Assembly: GCA_905221605.1 (NCBI GenBank)
Contig: CAJNDS010000091.1
Coordinates: 460,283 to 524,282, forward strand
Source: Symbiodinium natans
Taxonomy: Eukaryota > Sar > Dinophyceae > Suessiales > Symbiodiniaceae
Direction of reading: 5' to 3'
Length of the DNA stretch: 64,000 bases
Shown: positions 1 to 8,462 of the stretch, piece by piece
How positions within the stretch are numbered: the first letter of the stretch is position 1
Layout of the letters: the number at the start of each line of letters is the position of its first letter
The notes under the pieces: generated by a model
Told to the model about the DNA's origin: nothing
What the model saw: the letters and a program-made list of their open reading frames with translations, nothing else
Databases searched by the model: none
Program-made: the position numbers and the translations under genes

Positions 1-90
1 TGGTGATTCGGACCACGATGCAATCTCGGGGCTTCCTAAAGTCACGTTCACCCAATATCCAAGGAATGGGCCTTCTTTCCCTGTCCGCTC
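1..90 (-). CDS. Partial exon, possible aspartic-protease-like segment
   Basis: An open frame of 30 codons runs from an AAG acceptor at 91-93 off the window edge; the two other frames are less convincing. It reads GYWVNVTLGSPE, which resembles the Y-x-V-x-V-x-(I/L)-G-(T/S)-P strand near the N-terminus of pepsin-like aspartic proteases. The catalytic DTG motif would lie beyond the window, so the assignment is an inference. It is downstream of the retrotransposon and reads in the same direction as everything else. Confidence 0.4.
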
Positions 91-121
91 CTTGGAAGCC
101 CAGGAACGATAATATGGGGTT

Positions 122-179
122 TAGGGTGTAGGGTTTAGGGTTTAGGGTTTAAGGTTTAGGGTTTAGGGTTTAGGGTTTT
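122..179. repeat. Telomere-like TTTAGGG tract at the retrotransposon 3' end
   Basis: About eight heptamers, some degenerate (GTGTAGGG, TTTAAGG), in TTTAGGG orientation on the plus strand. On the retrotransposon sense strand this is CCCTAAA directly after a short A run, so the element's 3' end sits in telomere-like repeat. Confidence 0.9.
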
Positions 180-312
180 TAACGGACATGCTTGAGCAAA
201 TCAGCGCGCGCTAAATTCCAGGCAAACTGCGCCGTTGCGTGTTGCAACGAAAAGCGACTTGAGAGCAGAGCTCAAACGGGAGAAAAGGTGGAACAGCGGT
301 GGGATAAAAACC

Positions 313-3300
313 TCACCCGCCGCCCATCGGCGTCAAATGCGCCCAAAATGGCCTTGGGCCTTCTACTTGCACAGCAGGCCGCCATGCGTGTTGGTGACGT
401 GGCAGTGCACCTTGCGCCTGTGCCGTGATGTCACTCTGTACATACACCACTCGGCAACGAGCTTGCTGCTTTAAGTGCTCTCTAAGCCGGGACCTATCCC
501 AGAACTCTGTGCAGCACACCTCGCACCGTGTGCCGAATGTCACTGTGGACGCCTCCGACCTGATTCCATGGTGCTGCCATTTGTGCAAGGCGTGCAAACG
601 CGGCGTGGACTGCACTGCGCCACAGATGCCGCACATCCAGCCGTGGTCGGGGTCATCGCAAGCGGTGACCGTGCGCTGTGGGACGTATTGCACATCCGGT
701 GAATGTGCCTCACGCAGGCCGCGCCCAAACTCCGCACGTGACTCAACTGCATATCGCAGGAATCTGCGGATTTGGTTGCCGAGGCTTTGTCTACGCTCCC
801 GCAGGACTTGCAAGAGGCTAGCCAGGTCCGCTTCACGGACGAAGACGGGATCCACACTCGTGGTTTTTGAGGCTCGAGCGGTTTCGGCCAGCGCCTCTCG
901 TGCCTGTCTCAACCAAACGCCATTAGGTGTTGCGGCCTTCCACACTTGCACCTCCGAGATGGCTGTGGCCTCGAGCAAGGCACGCGCCTGTTCCGCGAGC
1001 AGCAGCTCCTTAGGGAGAGGCAAGCCCAGCATTGCCGCTGCCTGTTCGGTGTTGTATCCCTGCTGGGATATACCAAGGATGGGGCGGAGTGCCCCGCGCA
1101 GTACTTGGGTCAGCGGCTCTAGAGCTGTGCGTTGTTCGTGGGCAGTCTCCAGGCGCCACAGACCCGAGCCAAAAAGGTACTTGGTGAAGACTCGCTCCGA
1201 GATCAGGCGGAGCTTCTCAGCCACCGTGACATAGGGATTGGTCAACACCTTACGGCGCAGAGGTTGCCAGACCTCTTGCATCAGCGCGTATCGCCTCTTC
1301 AAATTGGGATACTCGTGACAATCGGCCTTTAAGAGCGTGCCCAGGTGGACATAAGATTCCACTACTCTGACCTTGACGGATCGGCCGGAGGGAGCGTCAA
1401 CTTGAACGTGTGGGCATTCCAGACTGAAAAGCTGCTTCCGGGCTAGCAATGCGCCAGGGCCACGCATTGCAAGTACGGCTTCAGTCTTGCCCGGCCCGTA
1501 GTTGAACCTAAGCCCGATACCCTGCACAAGCTCTTCTGCAAGCCTCACTACCTCCTTCAAGGCCTGAGGTGTGGCTGCCGCGCTTGGTGCGCTAAACAAG
1601 ACAGCAACGTCATCCGCCCACGTAGGGCTGCTGGATACGTCTGCCCGCTCGCTTCCTGCGCACTCCTTGGCCTGACGGCAGACAAAGGCAGAAAGGCCTG
1701 CATCAGACAGAGCCTTCTGAAGGCTGCACAAGAAGGGCGAGAAGAGTATGCCGAAGAGCGTGTCAGCGATGGGGGAGCCTGGTGAAGTGCCACTGTGCGT
1801 CTGCCATAGGGTCTCCCCTGCACGATCGGTTGTGAACCAGGATTGCGCAAACAGGCCCTCGACGTAGCGGCGCAACTCTGGGGGAACGTGTTCTTTACCC
1901 AGAATGGGGCCCTCATCAAGACGCCGGAGAAAGGCTTGCCGCTCTGTCGGGTCTTGGAAAAGCTGGTTGGCGCGAGCCATAAGCCATGCAGGCGTGGATG
2001 TGCTAGAGGGCGTAACAAGGACTTCTCGTGCCACCGAGTAGTAGGCAGCAGTACAGTCCAGAAACAGGACCCCCCCGCTTTCCCCTCTGGCTCGCAGCGC
2101 AGCGAAGTGTGACCGTGCAAGAAATGCCGGCAAGGTCAGGGGGCACCCCGGAACGCCGCCGTATTGATCGAATGGGCGCCCATGGCAGAAGGCTTGCAGC
2201 AACTTCGGGCGGAACGCCCTTTGGACGGCCTTAGCGTCCGCTTCCAGGAGCATGATCGATCTCCAAGACGCGCAGCTCGTGGGGTCTTTTGTCCCCTTGG
2301 GTATACTGTGGGCGAGCCCACCTGTCCACTGTAGGGGGTGTCTGCCGCTTGTCAGTGCCTTAGCGACAATGGGCCATATGGCGACCGCTGAAGCTTGCGG
2401 CGCCATCCTGAACAGGTCAGCTGGCAGTCCTGAAAGGCCCGGCGCTTTGCCACGCGCAAGCTGTCCGAAAGCGGCGGAGAGCTCCACTATGGACGGCACA
2501 GCCGCCCCATCGTAGGAGCTGCAGGGGTGCACATGTGTACAAGCAGCTTCTGCCAAGAAGGGCTCGACAGTGACCTTCTGCCCTCTTTCGGCAAGCGCAA
2601 AGAAAGCCCCCAACGCAGCCTTGACTTCAGAAGAACTGTGGCAGATCCCCTGATCCGTGACAAGCGCTGGCAGTAGGGGGGGGGGTTTAAACTTACGCCC
2701 TGTCCTAAGGATAGAGCGAATCTGGTGCGCAAAGGCTGCAGTGCCCGTGTCCCTTGCGGTTTGCATCTGTCTCCGAAGAAACTCAGCCTTGTCGAACTGC
2801 GCATTCAAGCGCTGGCTCCATTCATAGGCATATTGCTTCCCCTGCCAGCGCATGAGATTGCGTCGCAGTGCGCAGAACGCCTTTGGTAGGAAGGCCGCGG
2901 CATGATGCTGCGTAGGCTGCCCGGCACTATGACAGCGCAAGGCTTGGAAGACAGCTTGCAGAGTTGCTTTTCGCACCCGTTCCCGGAGGTGGCGCACGAC
3001 ACTTCGACAGTGACGTGACTGCTGTACCAGTTGGAAGGTATGCTCCGAGAATGCTGGGTGTCGTGGGCCAGGAGGGGGAGGCGGCAGATGCTGAGTCATG
3101 AAGTCACGGAAATGGCTATGCAGGAGGTGGACATGTGTCGTAGAATCCACATTCCAAGGGATTATCGGCGCCGTGCGGAACGCCTCCTGGACTGCCTGCC
3201 TCCCTTCTTCTGTTTCGAGCTGTTTCGCCTGGATACGTGGAGCTCTTGGGGCATGTTGTAGGTTGAGCTTAACATCGCATGCTGCAAGGATCGGAAAGTG

Positions 3301-5379
3301 GTCCTTTCCGGCGTGCAAGTCATTGAGCGTCGTCACCGTGCAGGCGCTCAGATGTCTTTCCCATTCCGCGGGGACAAGCACATAGTCAATCAGGGAGTAT
3401 TCACCCCGAGGGCTGCGCCATGAGAAGAGAGGATTCCCTTCATGGTCGAATTGGGCTGAGGGCACAAGGCTGTGCCTTGTGCAGAATCCCTGTAGCGCTA
3501 CAGCATTTGCTCCTACCGGCAGTGTCTCTTCAAAAGTTGGGTGCTCCGCATGTGCCTCGAAATGTGCATTGGCGTCGATGAAGACCAGGGGCACAAAATG
3601 CTGTGGGACCTTGTTTAGTTCCTGAGAAACCTCCTGCCAGAAAAGGGTGCGACAGCGGGCTGTTGCCGCTCCAATGGGCGCATGCGCCGAGACAAGGACG
3701 AAGTGGAGGTCACCCAGTTGTGCCGTGCAGATGAGCAGCTGAGGCTTGGCATAGCGGATGGCAAAGGACTCTCGATCCCAGCAAAGTGCTTCACCCCCTT
3801 TGCCAATTCCGCTCGCGGTGAGCCATAATTGGCATCCTCCGACACCAGTGTCATCGCATGGAGCGTGCAGAACCCAGAATGAGCCTACACGTGCTATCCC
3901 TGTTGTGGCAAGCCGTGTCTCTTGCAACCCAGCAACTGAAATTCCAAGCCTCTCCAGACCACGTCTGAGGAGCTCTTTTGCAAGGTCGCCTTTCTGCGAG
4001 AGACAGTTATATTGTAGCAACTTGAAAGGCAGGCACGCTGTCTGGACTGGCTGCACAGGCTGGTGGCCAAAGGATGCGAAGGCTACAGGCCGTGTAGTCG
4101 GTGGTGGTAAGATCGAGGCCTGCAACCAAGCGCCATCTTCGGCGCAGAAAGGCAGTTGTGTCTGCAAGGATTTGTCTGTGCCTAAAACCCAAGCCCGCTC
4201 GAGTAGCCCCTCAGCTGCAGCCAGGTACAAACATTCATCACGAGCGTGCAGGTCGAAGTCATGCCCACTCCGAGCTATCGCCTTCGCAATGTTGTCTGCA
4301 GCCTCGTTGAAGAGGCACCCGGCATGTGCTTCAACTTTGAGGCACTGCACACTTTGTCCGTGTGATGCGGAGATGAAGGCCAGTCCCGCCGCCCCGCGGA
4401 CAACCGCATCGTTTTCATGCAAAGCACAAGCCGCATGCGTCGCCGCCAATGCGGACGCACAATCGCTGCCTATGAAAGCCGGGACCGGACAGCTGGCGAA
4501 CGCTATAGCACGGGCATGCAGAAGCGCTTCCGCCTCCCCATCATACGCCCCCCTGTTGAGCGGCTGTCTAACCTTGCCTGCCAGGACTCCTACACGCACG
4601 ACGCGGGCATTCTGCAGTGCCGTGACGACGACGGCCCAGGAAGCTATGCCAGTGCTAGGGCAAAAGGATCCATCCGTGAAGATGTAGAGCGCTTCAGTAG
4701 GCAATCGCTGATCCCAAAAGTGTAGAGACGCCCAAAGTGCCCGTACGGGCATTGTAATGTCTGGTAAGGCATGAAAATGTTTATGCAGGCAGCACAGGCG
4801 GTGTGCGCCCACGGCGCTGCTCAGCATGGCCTTGTTGATTCCGTGGAACCATCCACTGCGCGGCTCGGGCACACACGAAGCAAGCTCCAAGATGCGTCTT
4901 TCCGGCATAGACCTAGTCTGTGGCTCCTTATGGTTGCGCACAAAGGTACGGACCCCAAAAGGTGTGGGGACTTCCCAAGTTGGGCCAGCAGGTGCCGGGG
5001 CAGTCGTTCCAGGAACCGTTGACATTCCCAAACCTTCACTTACATCGTCCCCCTGAACTGCATGTCCTATTCCAGGTTCAAACCCTTCGCCCGCCGGGTC
5101 GGCGTCTGTCGTCGGCTGCCCGACATCTTCGTCATCCGAAGGAATGGGTGGTGCTGGCGGCAACTCTTGCACAAAGAGGAATTGCAACTGCGAGGGCCTT
5201 GTCTGCAGTGGGTTCACTTGCGGGCGGTAAGCATCCCGGAGTATCATGCGTGACTCTGCGAGAAGCTCAAGAAACCTTTCCCCTGTGGAGATGCAACTAG
5301 GGGAGTCGGGCCGGGTTACAAGGAGGTGCTGTCCTATGTCTTCCCATCGCGAGGACGGCGACACATTCACTGTACACAC
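313..5379 (-). CDS. Retrotransposon pol: RNase H, AP-type endonuclease, reverse transcriptase, zinc finger
   Basis: About 1688 residues, open since 5460. RNase H-like fold at 230-370: TDGS (D236), GEAEAL (E282/E284), GSDCAS (D306) and EAADN (D362) give the DEDD set. Endonuclease/exonuclease/phosphatase domain at 453-700: QYNCLS, GLQETR, SAHAPIG, IDANAH, LIDYVL and KDHFPI match the APE-type nuclease that nicks target DNA. Reverse transcriptase at about 970-1330: GKAPGLSGLP, LDCTAAYYSV (motif A Asp near 1108), SGTSPGSPIADTL, WADDVAV (catalytic ADD at 1255-1257), FNYGPGKTE. The C-terminus has Cys/His pairs (CGIC...H...H and CEVC...H...C), as in many LINE ORF2 proteins. RNase H ahead of the endonuclease is not the usual LINE order. 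The first codon here is GTG; the true start is unclear because the frame overlaps the preceding one. Confidence 0.85.
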   Translation of the reverse strand: MCTVNVSPSSRWEDIGQHLLVTRPDSPSCISTGERFLELLAESRMILRDAYRPQVNPLQTRPSQLQFLFVQELPPAPPIPSDDEDVGQPTTDADPAGEGFEPGIGHAVQGDDVSEGLGMSTVPGTTAPAPAGPTWEVPTPFGVRTFVRNHKEPQTRSMPERRILELASCVPEPRSGWFHGINKAMLSSAVGAHRLCCLHKHFHALPDITMPVRALWASLHFWDQRLPTEALYIFTDGSFCPSTGIASWAVVVTALQNARVVRVGVLAGKVRQPLNRGAYDGEAEALLHARAIAFASCPVPAFIGSDCASALAATHAACALHENDAVVRGAAGLAFISASHGQSVQCLKVEAHAGCLFNEAADNIAKAIARSGHDFDLHARDECLYLAAAEGLLERAWVLGTDKSLQTQLPFCAEDGAWLQASILPPPTTRPVAFASFGHQPVQPVQTACLPFKLLQYNCLSQKGDLAKELLRRGLERLGISVAGLQETRLATTGIARVGSFWVLHAPCDDTGVGGCQLWLTASGIGKGGEALCWDRESFAIRYAKPQLLICTAQLGDLHFVLVSAHAPIGAATARCRTLFWQEVSQELNKVPQHFVPLVFIDANAHFEAHAEHPTFEETLPVGANAVALQGFCTRHSLVPSAQFDHEGNPLFSWRSPRGEYSLIDYVLVPAEWERHLSACTVTTLNDLHAGKDHFPILAACDVKLNLQHAPRAPRIQAKQLETEEGRQAVQEAFRTAPIIPWNVDSTTHVHLLHSHFRDFMTQHLPPPPPGPRHPAFSEHTFQLVQQSRHCRSVVRHLRERVRKATLQAVFQALRCHSAGQPTQHHAAAFLPKAFCALRRNLMRWQGKQYAYEWSQRLNAQFDKAEFLRRQMQTARDTGTAAFAHQIRSILRTGRKFKPPPLLPALVTDQGICHSSSEVKAALGAFFALAERGQKVTVEPFLAEAACTHVHPCSSYDGAAVPSIVELSAAFGQLARGKAPGLSGLPADLFRMAPQASAVAIWPIVAKALTSGRHPLQWTGGLAHSIPKGTKDPTSCASWRSIMLLEADAKAVQRAFRPKLLQAFCHGRPFDQYGGVPGCPLTLPAFLARSHFAALRARGESGGVLFLDCTAAYYSVAREVLVTPSSTSTPAWLMARANQLFQDPTERQAFLRRLDEGPILGKEHVPPELRRYVEGLFAQSWFTTDRAGETLWQTHSGTSPGSPIADTLFGILFSPFLCSLQKALSDAGLSAFVCRQAKECAGSERADVSSSPTWADDVAVLFSAPSAAATPQALKEVVRLAEELVQGIGLRFNYGPGKTEAVLAMRGPGALLARKQLFSLECPHVQVDAPSGRSVKVRVVESYVHLGTLLKADCHEYPNLKRRYALMQEVWQPLRRKVLTNPYVTVAEKLRLISERVFTKYLFGSGLWRLETAHEQRTALEPLTQVLRGALRPILGISQQGYNTEQAAAMLGLPLPKELLLAEQARALLEATAISEVQVWKAATPNGVWLRQAREALAETARASKTTSVDPVFVREADLASLLQVLRERRQSLGNQIRRFLRYAVESRAEFGRGLREAHSPDVQYVPQRTVTACDDPDHGWMCGICGAVQSTPRLHALHKWQHHGIRSEASTVTFGTRCEVCCTEFWDRSRLREHLKQQARCRVVYVQSDITAQAQGALPRHQHAWRPAVQVEGPRPFWAHLTPMGGG

Positions 5380-5460
5380 TCCAAGTTGCAGACCACGGCA
5401 GTCGACAGGGACAGCCAGGCCGTCAGGGGCGGCATCAACGAAGTTAGCACAAACTGGGGC
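5367..5460 (-). other. Overlap and frame change between third frame and pol
   Basis: Both frames are open over about 90 bases. The third frame ends at TGA 5367-5369 and pol is closed upstream by TGA 5461-5463. No ATG of the pol frame lies nearby and I see no classic XXXYYYZ slippery heptamer. Either frameshift translation or a mutational indel joins the two frames. Confidence 0.5.
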
Positions 5461-8444
5461 TCAGGGAACCCGTAGACCGGGACCGAAAGTTGCTGTACCG
5501 CCCTCACAGCCCGGGGCGTAGCTCTAAGTAGGTCCGCAATGAGCCATTCGACTCGGAGCCCAGGCCTGTAGGTGCGAATCCGGATTTGATTGACTGTGTC
5601 AAATACGGTGTAGCGCATGTCATCAGGTCCGGCAAGGGGGGTCTGCACATTGCGGGCTGCCGCAAAAAGCGGTCGGTCGATAGCAACCGAAAGTTCTTCT
5701 GGATAGAAGATGGGTGGCACCTGACTTTGCACAAGGAGATGGTCCGCACGGCAACCTACATATGCTCTGCCCGCCGCGGCACATTGCAGGACATCGGAGG
5801 TTTCGGCTGCGGAATTGTGTTGCAATGGCTGTGCAAGGTCTTGTACGCTGGAAGATTTGCCCAACTCCCATTGGGTCTGTAACAGGCTGACACCTTCAGG
5901 CGTCTGCCTGTGCAGGAAATTGTGCACGGTGCCATGCTGAGGCCTTTGTGATCTGCTGACGGTCAGGTGTGGGGGAGCCGTCAACCTGTGTGTTTGCGAC
6001 ACGACCTCTTCATTAACCGGCCACAACAAAAAGAGCCGGAGCATGTAAGGTACTGGCACAATATGCCAATGGTGTCGCGCCTCGTGTGCATCACGCGCAA
6101 GAAAGATCGGTGCATCTCCTGAAAGCATGCCTGTGTCATGAAGGTCGTGCACATCGACCCACTCCGGCAACCGCTGAAGAGCCTCGGAGACTTGTGCAGT
6201 CGTAGCCGGAATTCTACAGTGTATGTGTACTAACAGCTCTCCCCTGACTCGGCTAATGACCAGGGCTGGTTGGGAGACCGGCAGGAAGTGACCTAGCTGC
6301 GTCCTCCGAATTTCGCACGCATGCTCCACAAAGTTGAAAGCATGCTCCAATGCAAGGTCCGCATCAGCGGGGACCGGGAACAGGTCTTGTGTTGCAAAGT
6401 CCAAGGCGAAGGGCGACAGACAAGGCCACCGGCGGAAAAGTGCAGCCCGTGGTAAGGCTGGCAAGGTGGGACTGTCTACTTCAAATGAGACAAGGTCTCC
6501 GTCCTGGAGACTGTCACCGAAGAGCTGTGCTGGAATACCATTTATGTATGCGATGATGTCCGTCCTCTGAAGGCCTTCCGGTAGAAGGCTGAGAACATCA
6601 ACATCCGCGTCGACTGAAACATGCCGCACTCCCCCCCCGACAGGCCTAGCATCAACAAGTACATGTAGATGTAAATCCAGTGGAAACCAGATGAAATAGA
6701 TTTCCCTGAAATCATGGCTTCTTCCTGGGTGAGCTTGCGCAAGCCTGAGTTGCCCGGGGTGCGGTGCTCGCTGTCTCTCGACATGCGCAAGCATGAGCTC
6801 AGCAAGGACTTGTGTTGCTTCCTGTGCATCTAGGTTACTGATTTGCTGTCCCGCAATTGCGTCACCTGCGACCAGGAACATGATAGGTCTTCCAGGCACT
6901 AGCATTGCAGTCGTAGTGACTGTCGTCTGCGCGGCAGTGGTCGTGGCCGTCGACGATGTGGCACCTTCATCAGTAAAGGCTGGAAACGGTCTGTCTCCTT
7001 CAACATAGAAGGTGGTCCCGGGCGTGAGGGTCACAGAGGCAGTGCTCTCACTTACCTGACTGAGACGCTCTAGCCTCCGGTGTGCTATTGGCTGATCTAA
7101 TCCTGGGCCTCTGGCACCCCATCGTCGCCATCTTGCTTGGCTGTGGCCAATCTGCACGTGACGATGCATCTCTGTGGAAGGAAAGATGGGGCCATACCAT
7201 GCCCTTCCGGGCACCGGCCGCGCCTCAGCATCGTCTATCGGCGCCAGGCATGCAATCGTGCTGGGTAAGACTGCATGGGGAAGTCTGAAAGCGACAACAG
7301 CGTTGCCTGTGACATGTATACGAGTGTATTCCTCAATGGGGTTCATGTCATGTGGGACAACTACAAGCAGCCTTCTCCCGGCAACGGTCCCTTCCGTATC
7401 GAAAAGGCTCGCCTGCCCAAAAGTAGGTACGACCCATTGAGCTGCCCACTGCCCTGCCGCCTCCAAATCCCAGGTTTCACTGATCAAGGAACCGACAGCG
7501 TGCAAGTTCGGACCAACAACGACGAAGGGAAACGAAGTTCCAACCGACCCAAAACCAAGTCGCGTCAGCCTGACTCGGAAAGCCTCTTGCCAGGCGGTTG
7601 CCGCGATTTGGGTGTCGATGTCTAGATCAGTCGTCGTTTCAAAGTATGCGTCGGGAGGGGCCTTCAGGGGAGTCAAAAGAGCTCCGAGGCCAGCTATGCG
7701 TTGCACAAAGAAGTCGTTGGGACGTATGTCAGGGGCCTGTGGGACCACGGAGACCATTATTAGATCACCATCGTGAATCCTAGCACCCTTATCCAACCGA
7801 CGACCATTAACATATACCCCTTTGGCCCCCCGGAATTTTGCAAGGAAATCCGACGGCTCGAGGAAAGCCGGGAGTCGCACAAAGGAGAGCACATCCTGAG
7901 GCCGAAAGTCAATCCAAACCGTAGCGGTATCATCGCTGTGTGGCACATCGTCGGCTTCCGGCTTTGCGAAGAACAGCATTTCCCTGTGCGCGACCTTATT
8001 TGGCGGCTGGCATGGTGTCATCTGGATGCTGGCACGCCCTGGCAAAGCCGATTGTCCTGCTGCCATAGCCCAGACCTTAGCGATGAGATCGCAACCAGCC
8101 GGATTATCTTGGAATTCAGCCGTGAAAACTCCCTTGCCCACAATCCCGAGCCTTACAAGGAGGAGATTGCGAGGTGCCAGCTGCACTACATGATGTGGCA
8201 GCTCTTCAGGACCGTTCGGGGTGGTAGTGGTCGTGGAGGCCACGGCCGCTGCAGGCGTTGTCTCACCAGGGAGAGGCACAGAACCTCTTGCAACGGTCTG
8301 GACCGCTTCAGGCAGGCGGGAAACAGCTTGGTGCATGCCAGGGAATTGCACGATGGTCTCTATGGTATCAGTGACAGCACATGTCACTTCAGCCGCAGGT
8401 ACAAGAAGTGCACCTGTGCGGGCCGTAGTGATGTGGAAGCACAT
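5367..8444 (-). CDS. Retrotransposon third frame, large protein of unknown function
   Basis: About 1025 residues from an ATG 18 bases after the preceding TGA and in the same frame as it. I recognise no enzyme. Two segments, VYVNGRRLDKGARIHDGDLI and YINGIPAQLFGDSLQDGDLV, share an N-G-x7-8-(I/L)-x-DGDL pattern, suggesting two copies of a small beta-rich (perhaps beta-grasp-like) module. Thr-rich linkers separate folded-looking parts. The C-terminal 30 residues overlap the pol frame, which over the same bases reads VPVDCRGLQLGVCTV and looks at least as protein-like, so translation may shift frame near 5440 or a single-base indel may be present. Confidence 0.65.
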   Translation of the reverse strand: MCFHITTARTGALLVPAAEVTCAVTDTIETIVQFPGMHQAVSRLPEAVQTVARGSVPLPGETTPAAAVASTTTTTPNGPEELPHHVVQLAPRNLLLVRLGIVGKGVFTAEFQDNPAGCDLIAKVWAMAAGQSALPGRASIQMTPCQPPNKVAHREMLFFAKPEADDVPHSDDTATVWIDFRPQDVLSFVRLPAFLEPSDFLAKFRGAKGVYVNGRRLDKGARIHDGDLIMVSVVPQAPDIRPNDFFVQRIAGLGALLTPLKAPPDAYFETTTDLDIDTQIAATAWQEAFRVRLTRLGFGSVGTSFPFVVVGPNLHAVGSLISETWDLEAAGQWAAQWVVPTFGQASLFDTEGTVAGRRLLVVVPHDMNPIEEYTRIHVTGNAVVAFRLPHAVLPSTIACLAPIDDAEARPVPGRAWYGPIFPSTEMHRHVQIGHSQARWRRWGARGPGLDQPIAHRRLERLSQVSESTASVTLTPGTTFYVEGDRPFPAFTDEGATSSTATTTAAQTTVTTTAMLVPGRPIMFLVAGDAIAGQQISNLDAQEATQVLAELMLAHVERQRAPHPGQLRLAQAHPGRSHDFREIYFIWFPLDLHLHVLVDARPVGGGVRHVSVDADVDVLSLLPEGLQRTDIIAYINGIPAQLFGDSLQDGDLVSFEVDSPTLPALPRAALFRRWPCLSPFALDFATQDLFPVPADADLALEHAFNFVEHACEIRRTQLGHFLPVSQPALVISRVRGELLVHIHCRIPATTAQVSEALQRLPEWVDVHDLHDTGMLSGDAPIFLARDAHEARHHWHIVPVPYMLRLFLLWPVNEEVVSQTHRLTAPPHLTVSRSQRPQHGTVHNFLHRQTPEGVSLLQTQWELGKSSSVQDLAQPLQHNSAAETSDVLQCAAAGRAYVGCRADHLLVQSQVPPIFYPEELSVAIDRPLFAAARNVQTPLAGPDDMRYTVFDTVNQIRIRTYRPGLRVEWLIADLLRATPRAVRAVQQLSVPVYGFPEPQFVLTSLMPPLTAWLSLSTAVVCNLECVQ

Positions 8445-8462
8445 ATCCGGCGACGCTAGGCC

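Noticed and set aside
425-1234. Plus-strand open frame of 269 codons
   Set aside because: Antisense of the retrotransposon pol C-terminus; Arg/Ser/Ala-rich shadow translation with no domain.
3758-4687. Plus-strand open frame of 309 codons
   Set aside because: Mirror of the RNase H/endonuclease region of pol; low-complexity shadow.
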